Shown piece after piece: positions 1 to 7,732 of a stretch of DNA of 12,886 nt. Origin of the DNA: Silvimonas sp. JCM 19000 (GTDB lineage: Bacteria; Pseudomonadota; Gammaproteobacteria; Burkholderiales; Chitinibacteraceae). Both the position numbers and the translations under genes were made by a program. Below the pieces are notes generated by a model. That model was not told the origin of the DNA. It was given only the letters and a program-made list of their open reading frames with translations, and did not search any database. Positions within the stretch are counted from its first letter, which is position 1, and every line of letters starts with the position of its first letter. Location of the stretch: positions 1 through 12,886 of the forward strand of contig BBFD01000098.1 in assembly GCA_001313065.1 (NCBI GenBank), given 5' to 3'.

Positions 1-1
1 T

Positions 2-108
2 TCAAAGCCAGCGAGAGATTTGCTGTTGCATGCTTCTCTGCGGCATTGGGTGGTGGGTCTGGACCCACCCTATACAAGCTACCCGCCAGCCGGTTCGGTC
101 TGGATCGC
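2..108. repeat. Direct repeat, copy 1 of 2
   Basis: Positions 2-90 match 179-267 with one mismatch (g39 versus a216), at a fixed offset of 177 bases. Weaker similarity (14 of 18) continues through 91-108 against 268-285. The copy carries an 18-bp palindrome at 52-69. Its last part resembles the final codons and stop of the minus-strand kinase-HDOD gene ending at 256, but no coding sequence continues upstream of it. The element runs to the window edge, so its left end is not known. Confidence 0.9.
52..69. repeat. REP-like palindrome, copy 1
   Basis: GGTGGGTCTGGACCCACC: two perfect 8-base arms around a 2-base centre. The right flank is CTAT. The same unit recurs at 159-176 and 229-246. Dense short GC-rich palindromes after a gene resemble REP-type elements; the class is inferred. 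Confidence 0.85.
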
Positions 109-121
109 GTCAAACCATCCG

Positions 122-138
122 GCACGCTGGTAGCGTGC
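122..138. repeat. Short hairpin between the repeat copies
   Basis: GCACGCT-GGT-AGCGTGC is a perfect 7-base-pair stem with a 3-base loop, between REP-like palindromes 1 and 2. It is probably part of the same composite intergenic element. No T-run follows on either strand. Confidence 0.6.
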
Positions 139-158
139 ATCCGCGCGTAAACGCATAG

Positions 159-176
159 GGTGGGTCTGGACCCACC
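159..176. repeat. REP-like palindrome, copy 2, opposite orientation
   Basis: Same 18-base palindrome as at 52-69. Its flanks are reversed: here ATAG lies on the left and CCA/AC on the right, while copies 1 and 3 carry TG on the left and CTAT on the right. The three copies therefore alternate in orientation, as in paired REP clusters. Confidence 0.8.
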
Positions 177-178
177 AC

Positions 179-285
179 TCAAAGCCAGCGAGAGATTTGC
201 TGTTGCATGCTTCTCTACGGCATTGGGTGGTGGGTCTGGACCCACCCTATACAAGCTACCCGCCAGCTTGTTTGGTCCGGATCGC
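179..285. repeat. Direct repeat, copy 2 of 2, overlapping kinase 3' end
   Basis: Second copy of the 107-base repeat that starts at position 2. It overlaps the last codons and TAG stop (256-258) of the minus-strand kinase-HDOD gene, so the repeat includes coding DNA at one end and non-coding DNA at the other. It contains the third copy of the palindrome at 229-246. Confidence 0.9.
229..246. repeat. REP-like palindrome, copy 3
   Basis: Third copy of the 18-base palindrome, in the same orientation as copy 1. It lies 10 bases beyond the kinase-HDOD stop codon on the minus strand, so its hairpin would form in that gene's transcript just after the stop. It lacks a T-run, so it is not a classic terminator; it could protect the mRNA 3' end, which is inference. 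Confidence 0.8.
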
Positions 286-2578
286 CAGAATGGCCTGGTT
301 GCGCAGTGTCTTCAGCATATTCAGTTCGTTTGGCCCGAACTTGAGTGAACCTGCTTCCAGCTTGTCGCCGTAGAAAAACCCGATCATGCGGTCGCCGACC
401 TTGAGCGGAAAGATGATGAAACTGGCGGCCGGAATGTTCTCGCGATACCAGGCGGGCACACGGTCCGCGATTGCGGGCGCGTCGATGTCGTCGATCAGGA
501 TATCCAGATTGCGTTCCAGCGCCACCTGAAACACATCCCCCGTCTGCGTGGTATCGAGCTTGAACTGCGGAATGATTTCGGCCGTATCGCTGCCAAAGCC
601 AAAGCGCGCCAGCATCAGCGGCTTTTTTGGCGTCACGCGTACAGAACAGCACGCGTTCAAAGCCCACGCCGCGATACATCGTTTCCAGAATCATGCGCAG
701 CACGTCGTTCAGATTAAAGCTGCTGACCAGGGTATTGGTAATGTCCTGCACGCCCGCCGACAGCACGCTCGCAATATCTGCGCGTTGCTCGGTATCGTTA
801 TGCAGCACCGATTCTTCCAGCGAGTCGCCGTGGGCCGTTTCTTTACCGTCCGGTAAATCGCGCGCGTTCTGCTTGGCCAACTGGCGCAAGAACACCGAGC
901 TGCGCGCATCCACACCAATCGCCGATAAATGCGAATACAAAATATCGGCTGCGCTGCGCAGCACGTCTTGCAACTCGCGGGCACCCAGTTTGGTGGCGCT
1001 GCCGTATTGGCGCAGCAGCGTGGTCATTTCTTTTTTGCTGCTCGTTCGCCCCCATCCCTACCAGCGGCACCAGCCGTGCGCTGAGATTGGCAAACACCCG
1101 CAAACGCTCATTCTGACTATTTGGCTCGCGCGGCATGCCATCGGGCAGTGGCCGCATGGCGTTAACGATGCGATCCGGAAACAGCCAGTGTTTGGCAATG
1201 CCGATGCCCAACTCGTCATACGACAAGCCCAGCACCGCCACCACGGCCACGTCTTCTTTTGTGCCGCCTTCCACTTTGCGGCTGATTTCCTGCTGTTCTT
1301 CCGGAAAGTAATAGATGGTCAGCAGCTTGCCCAGATGATGGAACATGCCGCAAATCATCACTTCTTCCATATCGCGCGCACCGGCTTTGCGGCCTATCTC
1401 GCGCGCCAGCACGCCGCCAAAAAAACGCGCGCAGTACGGATTCTTTTAACTTGTTGGCCTGCGCCTTGTTGTGCATGTGCTCAAACAGCAACAAGGTGAT
1501 GGCCAGGTTGCGAATCGTGTCGAAACCCAGAATCACAATCGCGCGTGAAATCGTGCTGATGGTGCCGCCAAACTGGCCATAGCTGGCCGAATTGACGATG
1601 CGCAGCAGTTTGTTCACCAACGAGAAATCGTTAAGGATGACGCCCGACAGCACTTGCAGCCGCTCGGCATCCGATTCGTTGATCTTGTTGATGGCGCTGA
1701 TGGCTTGCGACAAGGCCGGAAAGTCGCTGGTATGGCGCATGCGCCGCAGCAGAAAATCCAGCGTGCTTTGGCGATCGTCATGGCCTTCTTGCGCCGCATG
1801 TTCGCCACGCCAGGTTTTGAGCGCATCGCGCATGGCGGCGGCATCGCTAAAGCGTTCGCGCGGGTCTTTGAACAAGGCGACCATCACCAGATGATCGAGT
1901 TTTTTTTCATCAATGGCGGATTCGATCGATGACGGCGGCGCAATCGGCTGCGTGGCAATGCGGTACATAATCGCCCACGCCGATTCGCCTGCCACGGCCT
2001 GTTGCCCGGTCAGCATCTGATACAGCGTCATGCCCACGGCAAAAATATCGGCCTGCGCATCCACGGGCAGATTGTTGATCACTTCCGGCGCCATATACGC
2101 GGCCGTGCCCTGGGCACTGGCCTGCGCCCCGCGCGCGGCAGCGATACCGAAATCCATAATGCGCGGGCGCAGTTCGCCATCGAGCATGATGTTTTGCGGT
2201 TTGATATCGCGATGGATCACGCCTTGCGCATGCGCCACGGCCAGGCCATCGAGCACGCCTATGGCCACGTCCACCGCCTGTGACGGCGTCATCCGGCCCG
2301 CGCTTTTCAGATACGCTGCCAGCGTCTGGCCTTGCACATATTCAAATACCAACCAGTGTTCACCGTCGGCGTCGAACGCATCGTGCAGGGCAACCACGTG
2401 CGCATGCTGCAAGCGGCTTGCAAGCTGGGTCTGCGTCGCATTGTAACTACCCGCACGCACTTGTTTGACGGCCACCTGGCGATCCAGGCGTTGGTCATGT
2501 GCCAGCCACACCTTGCCCTGAGCGCCTTCGCCCAGGAGTTTTTTGCAACTGGAACCGATTTTGTAACAGCGTCGGCAT
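256..2578 (-). CDS. Ser/Thr protein kinase-HDOD-GAF-like signalling protein (four homopolymer frameshifts)
   Basis: Restored length is 772 residues. Residues 1 to about 265 form a Hanks-type kinase: glycine loop GEGAQGKV (16-23), Lys38 in VAVK, catalytic HRDIKPQN (Asp124), DFG (Asp142) and APE (163-165). Residues from about 270 to 470 form an HDOD domain (LLRIVNSASYG, ISRAIVILGFDTIRN). About 590-760 looks like a GAF domain (MYRGVGFERVLFC, then IIFPLKVGDRMIGFF). The start at 2578 has AGGGGA upstream; the stop is TAG at 258-256. The literal reading breaks at T6 2539-2544, A7 1419-1425, T6 1031-1036 and T6 623-628; removing one base at each gives a continuous protein with a length divisible by three. 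The usual helix-C glutamate is not evident; Gln49 falls there in my alignment. HDOD proteins are usually signalling scaffolds without phosphohydrolase residues, and here HHLG stands where an HD motif might be. It is the last gene of a same-strand run. The substrate is unknown. Confidence 0.85.
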
Positions 2579-2761
2579 AGAGGTCCCCTTATGCCGCCAT
2601 CATAACGGTTTGCCTCGTCCCGGCGAGTAGCGCCGATACAGTTGCAACACTTTGAAAGCAGAAAACTTACAAGCGGCGCGAATGCCGGGGACAAGGGGTT
2701 TTTTGATTTCTACGCCGTTAATCCTGGCGTCAACCGCACCCATGCCCGGCGGCCTGCCCGG

Positions 2762-3513
2762 CTATTTTTTTCAGGCGCGCCACCAGGGCATGCAAGGCGG
2801 TCTGCGTGCTCTCAGCAAACCACTGGGCGACAAACTCGCTCAGATCCGGCACCTGGCCATGGGGATAGCCGCCTTGATATCCGCCCGCGCAATGGCTCGC
2901 GTGGCCAGCATGGCGGCGCGCGGCAACTTATTCATTGCCTGCAACCAGCGCAAGGCCGCTGCCACCACGGCATCGCCCGCCGCCAGTTCGTCCACCATGC
3001 CGTATTGATGCGCTTGCGCTGCGGTGATCATGCTGCCCGCCACCAGCAAGCGTTCGGCGCGATATGGCCCCACCAGACGGCGCAGACCGATCTGCACGCA
3101 ATCCGGCGCCACCAGCCAACCTGGACTTCATTAAGGCCGATGCGGAAATCGCCCTCGGCCATGACGCGGTAGTCACAGAAAATCGAGATCACCGCCCCAC
3201 CCGCCGGGCTATGCCCGGTAATGGCGGAGACGACGGGGATGGGGCTATGCGCCAGTGCGGCAAAGATGCCGAAAAAAATCATCAAAAGCAGCTGCCAGGC
3301 CATTCCGGTCCAACGCCAACAACGCGGGCACGTCCAGGCCGGCAGAAAACAAGCCGGGGGCGCCCGACAAAATCAGCGCACTAACACCCTGCGCCGGGGC
3401 CGCCAGAATCTGCTGGCGGATTTCGCGGATCAGCGCCGGTTGAGCGCATTCACCGGGGGCCGCGCCATGCGCAATTCGCGGATCGCGCCTTCGTGTTCGA
3501 TGATTTCAAGCAT
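2762..3513 (-). CDS. Enoyl-CoA hydratase/isomerase family, delta3,delta2-enoyl-CoA isomerase-like (frameshifted)
   Basis: Restored protein is about 250 residues with the crotonase fold. Visible motifs are FSAGLDVP (acyl-CoA/oxyanion loop), SPAGGAV (second oxyanion loop), CDYRVMAEG and GLNEVQVG. The Glu in GLNE and the LKK ending match delta3,delta2-enoyl-CoA isomerases (mitochondrial ECI1 type) better than hydratases. Such enzymes move double bonds of unsaturated fatty acyl-CoAs for beta-oxidation. The literal reading is broken by a missing base near 3438, an extra A in A7 3272-3278, a missing base near 3115, a missing base near 2868 and probably an extra T in T7 2765-2771. If the last run is correct, the protein ends at 2730 instead, about 11 residues longer. 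The start at 3513 opens MLEIIEHEGAIREL. It follows cysS on the same strand, with a possible terminator between. Exact substrate is uncertain. Confidence 0.8.
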
Positions 3514-3578
3514 GGGGGTAGAGATCCGACAAGCGAAATGCCGGCGATTATGGCAGCTTCCGCCACGCCTGTTCGTTT

Positions 3579-3597
3579 AAAAACGCCGGGCGCGGCG
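3579..3597 (-). terminator. Possible terminator after cysS
   Basis: Read on the minus strand: CGCCG, loop CGCC, CGGCG, then TTTTTAAA. A 5-bp GC stem followed by five Ts, 26-44 bases after the cysS stop. The stem is short, so this is a moderate call. Confidence 0.45.
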
Positions 3598-3622
3598 GCA
3601 CTACTGCTCAGTGCGCAGTGGC

Positions 3623-5006
3623 CTAAGCGCGCCGCCAGGTGGTGCCTGCAGCGCTGTCTTCCAGCACCACACCGGCCGCGGTCAGGACGTCGCGGATGCG
3701 ATCGGATTCGGCAAAGTTTTTGGCGGCCCGGGCCGCTTTCCGTTGCGCAATCAAATCATCAATCGCGGCGGCGGTTAATTCGCCCTCGCCAGCGTTGGTG
3801 CCCGCCTGCAAAAAAAACTGTGTGGCATCCCGTTCCAGCAGACCCAATACCGCAGCCAGCGCTTTCAATTCGCCAGCCAATTGCGCCGATTGTTGTTTGT
3901 TGGCTTCATGCGCCAGTTCAAACAGAATTGCCACGGCTTCCACCGTATTGAAATCGTCATCCATGGCCGCCTTAAAGCGGGCCGGATACGCGCTACTCCA
4001 GTCGATGCTCACATCCGCCGGGGCCACGTTTTTTCAGCGTGGTATACAAACGCGTCAAGGAATTGCGCGCGTCGTCCAGGTGCACGTCGGAGTAATTCAG
4101 CGGGCTGCGATAATGCGCGCGCAGGATAAAGAAGCGTGCTACTTCCGCATCGTATTTTTTGCAGCACTTCGCGGATGGTAAAAAAAAGTTGCCCAGCGAC
4201 TTGGACATCTTTTCGTCATCGACGCGAATAAAGCCGTTATGCATCCAGTAATTAACGTACTGGTGGCCGTGCGCGCCTTCGGACTGGGCAATTTCATTTT
4301 CATGGTGCGGAAACTGCAAATCTTCGCCGCCACCATGAATATCAAAGTGTTCGCCAAGGTGATGGCAGCTCATGGCCGAGCATTCGATATGCCAACCCGG
4401 ACGGCCCGCGCCCCATGGCGATTCCCATGCCGGCTCGCCCGGCTTGGCGGCTTTCCACAGCACGAAATCGAGCGCGTCCTGTTTGTTGTGATCAATATCG
4501 ACGCGTTCGCCGGCACGCAAGTCTTCCAGCGATTTTCCCGACAATTTGCCGTAGCCATCAAACTTGCGCACGGCGTAGTAAACGTCGCCATTCGGCGCCG
4601 GATAAGCCAGACCTTTGGCGACCAGTTGGCCGATCATGGCCAGCATTTCATCCACGTATTCGGTGGCTTTAGGCGCATGGGTGGGGCGTTGCACGCCGAG
4701 TGCATCGGCGTCTTCATTCATCGCATCAATAAAGCGCGTGGTCAGTTGGCCTATGGTTTCGCCATTCTGCGCCGCGCGTTGAATAATCTTGTCGTCGATA
4801 TCGGTGATATTACGCACGTAATCAACGGCATAACCCGAGGTGCGCAACCAGCGCGCCACCATATCGAAAACCACCATGACCCGCGCATGCCCAAGGTGAC
4901 AGTAGTCGTATACCGTCATGCCGCAGACATACATATTGACCTTGCCTGGGGTGATGGGAACGAACTGCTGTTTCTGGCGGGCCAGCGTGTTGTAGATATT
5001 AAGCAT
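3623..5006 (-). CDS. cysS: Cysteinyl-tRNA synthetase (homopolymer frameshifts)
   Basis: Charges tRNA-Cys with cysteine in the cytoplasm; class I synthetase. Visible: zinc ligand Cys28 in MYVCG, HIGH-type motif HLGH (37-40), IECSAM with the second zinc Cys, HHENE with zinc His/Glu, and KMSKS in [12 protein letters not shown]. The C-terminus GTTWRRA matches the E. coli ending. Restored length is 458-459 residues, against 461 in E. coli. T6 4029-4034 carries one extra base and breaks the frame near residue 330. A8 4180-4187 (+2) and T6 4155-4160 (+1) cancel, so the literal frame stays open but reads LPSAKCC where TIREVLQ is expected. A8 3810-3817 may hold three extra bases (QFFLQ for QFLQ). The start at 5006 matches the family N-terminus; its Shine-Dalgarno is weak. 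An extended -10 lies just upstream. Confidence 0.95.
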
Positions 5007-5035
5007 GGTGGAGTCAGGAATTATGCAAAAGCGGC

Positions 5036-5044
5036 ATTCTAACA
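5036..5044 (-). promoter_or_regulatory. Possible extended -10 promoter of cysS
   Basis: On the minus strand TGTTAGAAT: TAGAAT (five of six to TATAAT) with an upstream TG extension, 30 bases before the cysS ATG. No good -35 hexamer is visible, which an extended -10 can tolerate. Confidence 0.4.
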
Positions 5045-5084
5045 GGCCAGGACGACGCTGGCGCATCGCCCGGCCGCCTTGCGC

Positions 5085-6127
5085 TCAGGGTCGTTGATCG
5101 TGCGACGGCTTCTCCCACAGATTGATGCCGCTTTCGACCGCGTATTGGTCAATTTCGGCTAATTCTTCGGCGCTGAATTGCAGATTGGCCAACGCGCCGA
5201 CGTTCTCCTGGATTTGCGCCGGGCTGCTGGCGCCGATCAAGGCCGTGGTCACTTTGGGGTCGCGCAATACCCATGCCAGCGCCATTTGCGCCAGGCTTTG
5301 TCCGCGCCGTTGCGCAATCTGGTTGAGTGCCTTGACGCGAGCGATATTGTCGTCATTGAGATGGCTTTTTTTGCAGCGAATCACCACCGGGTTGATTGAC
5401 CCGGCTTGCGCCGGAATACCGTTCAAATATTTGTCGGTCAGTAAACCCTGCGCCAATGGGGTAAACGCAATGCAGCCTACGCCTTCGGTGTGCAGCGTAT
5501 CGAGCAAGCCGTCTTCGACCCAGCGATTCAGCATGTTGTACGACGGTTGATGTATCAGTAATGGCACTTTCCATTCGCGCAGCAAAGCGGCCATTTCGCG
5601 GGTTTTATTTGGCGAATATGAAGAGATGCCGACATAAAGCGCCTTGCCTTGTTGCACGGCCGTGGCCAGCGCGCCTGCGGTTTCTTCCAGCGGGGTATCC
5701 GGGTCAAAGCGATGCGAATAAAAAAATATCTACGTAATCCAGGCCCATGCGCTGCAGGCTTTGATCAAGACTGGCCAGCACATATTTGCGTGAACCGCCG
5801 CCCTGGCCATACGGCCCTGGCCACATATCCCAACCCGCTTTGCTACTGATGATCAATTCGTCGCGATAAGGCTTGAAATCCTCGCGCAACAAGCGACCAA
5901 AATTGATTTCGGCACTACCATAAGGCGGGCCGTAATTATTGGCCAGATCAAAATGAGTAATACCAAGATCAAATGCGCTGCGTAATAAAGCGCGCTGTTT
6001 ATCCAATGGCACACTATCGCCAAAGTTATGCCACAACCCTAAAGACAAAGCCGGAAGTACCAGCGCTTTGGCCACAAGTCCGATAGACCATCTTGTCGTA
6101 ACGCGCCGCATTGGCCAGATAAGCCAT
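5085..6127 (-). CDS. Aldo/keto reductase, L-glyceraldehyde 3-phosphate reductase-like (frameshifted)
   Basis: NADPH-dependent carbonyl reductase closely resembling E. coli YghZ/Gpr, known to reduce L-glyceraldehyde 3-phosphate and methylglyoxal. Shared stretches include LPALSLGLWHNFG, GITHFDLANNYGPP, LIHQPSYNMLNRWVEDG and GVGCIAFTPLAQGLL. The tetrad is visible as Asp and Tyr in FDLANNYG, Lys in SSKAGW, and His in YSHR once the frame is fixed. The start at 6127 opens MAYLANAARYDKMVYR and has GGAG eight bases upstream. Restored length is 347 residues, against 346 in E. coli. Breaks: two bases missing near 6061-6066 (QSGLVLPAL expected), one extra A in A7 5720-5726, and a cancelling pair (a G or C lost near 5405-5412, one extra T in T7 5366-5372). 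That pair makes the literal frame read GSINPVVIRCKK where ASRVNQPGGDSLQK fits the family. Confidence 0.9.
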
Positions 6128-6167
6128 GACATTTCTCCATGTTGATCTACATTGCCAGACACATGAC

Positions 6168-6179
6168 CGGATTAATCCG
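6168..6179. promoter_or_regulatory. 12-bp perfect palindrome, possible operator
   Basis: CGGATTAATCCG is self-complementary over 12 bases. It lies 41 bases upstream of the aldo/keto reductase start and 14 bases from the FNR-type box. A regulator dimer could bind here; none is identified. Confidence 0.35.
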
Positions 6180-6193
6180 CTTATGGTTCCGCG

Positions 6194-6207
6194 TTGATAT
6201 GAATCAA
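6194..6207. promoter_or_regulatory. FNR/ANR-type box
   Basis: TTGATATGAATCAA is an exact match to the FNR consensus TTGAT-N4-ATCAA. It is centred at 6200.5 in the divergent region between the aldo/keto reductase and the carbonic anhydrase. CACAAT at 6229-6234 would be a -10 giving a start site near 6242 and placing the box at about -41.5, the class II FNR activator position, for the carbonic anhydrase. No comparable -10 is seen toward the reductase. Confidence 0.65.
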
Positions 6208-6228
6208 ATCAAATATTTCAGTCGCAAA

Positions 6229-6234
6229 CACAAT
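6229..6234 (+). promoter_or_regulatory. Possible -10 of the carbonic anhydrase promoter
   Basis: CACAAT matches four of six bases of TATAAT and sits at the spacing expected downstream of a class II FNR box centred at 6200.5. Assigned on that spacing; a weak hexamer by itself. Confidence 0.35.
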
Positions 6235-6265
6235 GCGCAAGCATTTTATTCTTGAGGGTTCAATC

Positions 6266-7025
6266 ATGTACATCATTAACACCGTGGGCGGACTGCTGCT
6301 GGCTGCAGCCAGTCTGGTCGCATTGGCGGAAGACCATCCGGCGTGGACTTACGAGGGCGAGCACGGGCCATCGCACTGGGCGCAGGTCGACCACAATTTT
6401 GCTGCCTGCGAAAGCGGCCGCCATGAATCACCGATTAATGTCGACAAGGCCATACCCGCACTCGCCGGATATCCCCACCTTGCAATCAGCTACAAGAAAT
6501 TACCGCTGGATATTCTCAACACCGGGCACGCGGTACAATTTCAGGCGCAAGCGCATGGTGGCCAGATTGCTTTGGGCAAGACCGTTTATCAACTCATGCA
6601 ATTTCATTTTCATTCGCCGGGCGAAGAGCGTTTTGCCGGTAAATCCAGTGATCTGGATGCGCATTTCGTGCATAAAAAATGCCAAAGATCAATTAGCGGT
6701 GCTGGCTGTGCAATTCAATGTGGGTACGCATGCCAACGCGGAATTACAAAAAATTGCTGGATCAAATTCCCGCCACGCCGGGCAAAGAGCAAAAGCTGGA
6801 TAATACCCAGATTGATCCGCTGGCTTTATTGCCCAAAAAACGCGGCTATTACACTTATGATGCTCGCTAACCACGCCGCCGTGCTCGGAAGGGGTTACCT
6901 GGATTGAATTCAAACAAGCCGTCGAGATTACCCAGGCGCAGCTGGAGGCATTGCAACACTATTACCGGGGCAATCAACGTCCGGTGCAGCCTTTGAATGG
7001 CCGCACCATTTACGAGGTTAAATAA
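6266..7025 (+). CDS. Periplasmic alpha-carbonic anhydrase (frameshifted)
   Basis: Interconverts CO2 and bicarbonate with an active-site zinc. A signal peptide (MYIINTVGG, then LLLAAASLVALA, likely cut before EDHPAW) predicts periplasmic export. Family motifs are GPSHWAQV, ESPINVDKA, QFHFHSPGEE with two zinc His (about residues 113-115), AHFVHK with the third, and, after frame repair, GSLTTPPCSEGVTW. Restored length is 252 residues, usual for bacterial alpha enzymes. Breaks: one extra A in A6 6674-6679, one extra A in A6 6748-6753, and one G missing at 6862. A6 6835-6840 (LPKKR) reads correctly. I chose ATG 6266 over ATG 6233 because GAGG lies eight bases before it, the signal peptide begins there, and the FNR-linked transcript would start after 6233. 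The FNR-type box suggests induction at low oxygen (inference). Confidence 0.92.
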
Positions 7026-7030
7026 GCCAG

Positions 7031-7085
7031 ACGGCAAGACGTAAAAAAAAGCGACCCCGCAGGATCGCTTTTTTCGCCTTGCCGT
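7031..7085. terminator. Two-way nested hairpin terminator
   Basis: Inner stem AAAAAAGCGA (7045-7054) pairs with TCGCTTTTTT (7065-7074), leaving a T-run on both strands. Outer stem ACGGCAAG (7031-7038) pairs with CTTGCCGT (7078-7085). It lies between the convergent carbonic anhydrase and dcd and can stop transcription from both sides. Confidence 0.85.
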
Positions 7086-7094
7086 AGCCGGTAC

Positions 7095-7670
7095 TCAGGT
7101 TTTGGGCAGCGTAACGCCCACCTGGCCCTGATATTTGCCGCCACGATCGCGATAGCTGGTTTCGCAGATATCGTCGGCATCGGCTTCAAGGAACAACACC
7201 TGCGCCACGCCTTCGTTGGCGTAAATCTTGGCGGGCAATGGCGTGGTATTGGAAAATTCCAACGTCACATAACCTTCCCATTCCGGCTCGAACGGGGTGA
7301 CGTTAACAATAATGCCGCAGCGCGCGTAGGTGGATTTGCCCAGGCAGATCGTCAGCACATTGCGTGGAATGCGGAAATACTCAACCGTGCGCGCCAGGGC
7401 AAACGAATTGGGCGGATGATGCAATAGCCCTTGCCGGACACATCGACAAAGCTTTGTTCATCAAAATTTTTTCGGGTCAACGATGGTGGAATTCAGATTG
7501 GTAAACACCTTGAACTCGTCCGCACAGCGGATATCGTAGCCGTAGCTCGACGTGCCATAAGACACGATGCGCTCGCCATTGGCCACCTTGACCTGGCCTG
7601 CCACATAAGGCTCGATCATGCCGTGGTCTTCGGCCATGTGTTTGATCCACCGATCCGACTTGATACTCAT
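7095..7670 (-). CDS. dcd: dCTP deaminase (compensating frameshifts)
   Basis: Deaminates dCTP to dUTP, feeding dTMP synthesis in the cytoplasm. Recognised from [93 protein letters not shown] and the C-terminus [15 protein letters not shown]. Restored length is 191 residues, usual for this family. The literal frame stops after DPKKF because T6 7467-7472 has one extra base ([10 protein letters not shown] expected). A missing G at 7414-7415 then restores the frame just before PPNSFALA. The two errors cancel in length, so the real start (7670) and stop (7095) share a frame. The start is fixed by the conserved MSIKSD opening. A good sigma-70-like promoter lies just upstream, and a two-way terminator follows the stop. 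Confidence 0.96.
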
Positions 7671-7703
7671 CGCTTGTCACACCATTTCCACAAAATGGCC
7701 GCT

Positions 7704-7732
7704 ATTGTACCGGGTCAGCGCGGCGCTGTCTG
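7704..7732 (-). promoter_or_regulatory. Predicted sigma-70-like promoter of dcd
   Basis: On the minus strand CAGACA (7732-7727, four of six to TTGACA), a 17-base spacer, and TACAAT (7709-7704, five of six to TATAAT). This predicts a start near 7697 and a leader of about 27 bases before dcd. Confidence 0.6.

Noticed and set aside
1..285. CRISPR array in the repeat zone
   Set aside because: There are two 107-base copies and three palindromes without regular 30-40-base spacers, and no cas genes.
215..1027. Open frame on the minus strand as a separate 270-residue gene
   Set aside because: Its first part is the kinase-HDOD protein's middle and its later part is out of frame after T6 623-628. It is a fragment of one gene.
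627..1499. 290-residue plus-strand frame
   Set aside because: It lies opposite the HDOD gene, is rich in Arg, Ser, Ala and His typical of an antisense shadow, and has no recognisable motif.
2579..2761. A promoter or small gene between the isomerase and kinase genes
   Set aside because: Only weak hexamers (TTGTCC with 17 bases to TGTAAG on the minus strand) and no ORF with a Shine-Dalgarno; not strong enough to call.
4239..5042. 267-residue plus-strand frame
   Set aside because: Antisense shadow of cysS, whose identity is certain.
6233..6265. ATG 6233 as the carbonic anhydrase start
   Set aside because: It would precede the predicted transcript start, has no Shine-Dalgarno, and adds charged residues before the signal peptide. 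ATG 6266 is better.
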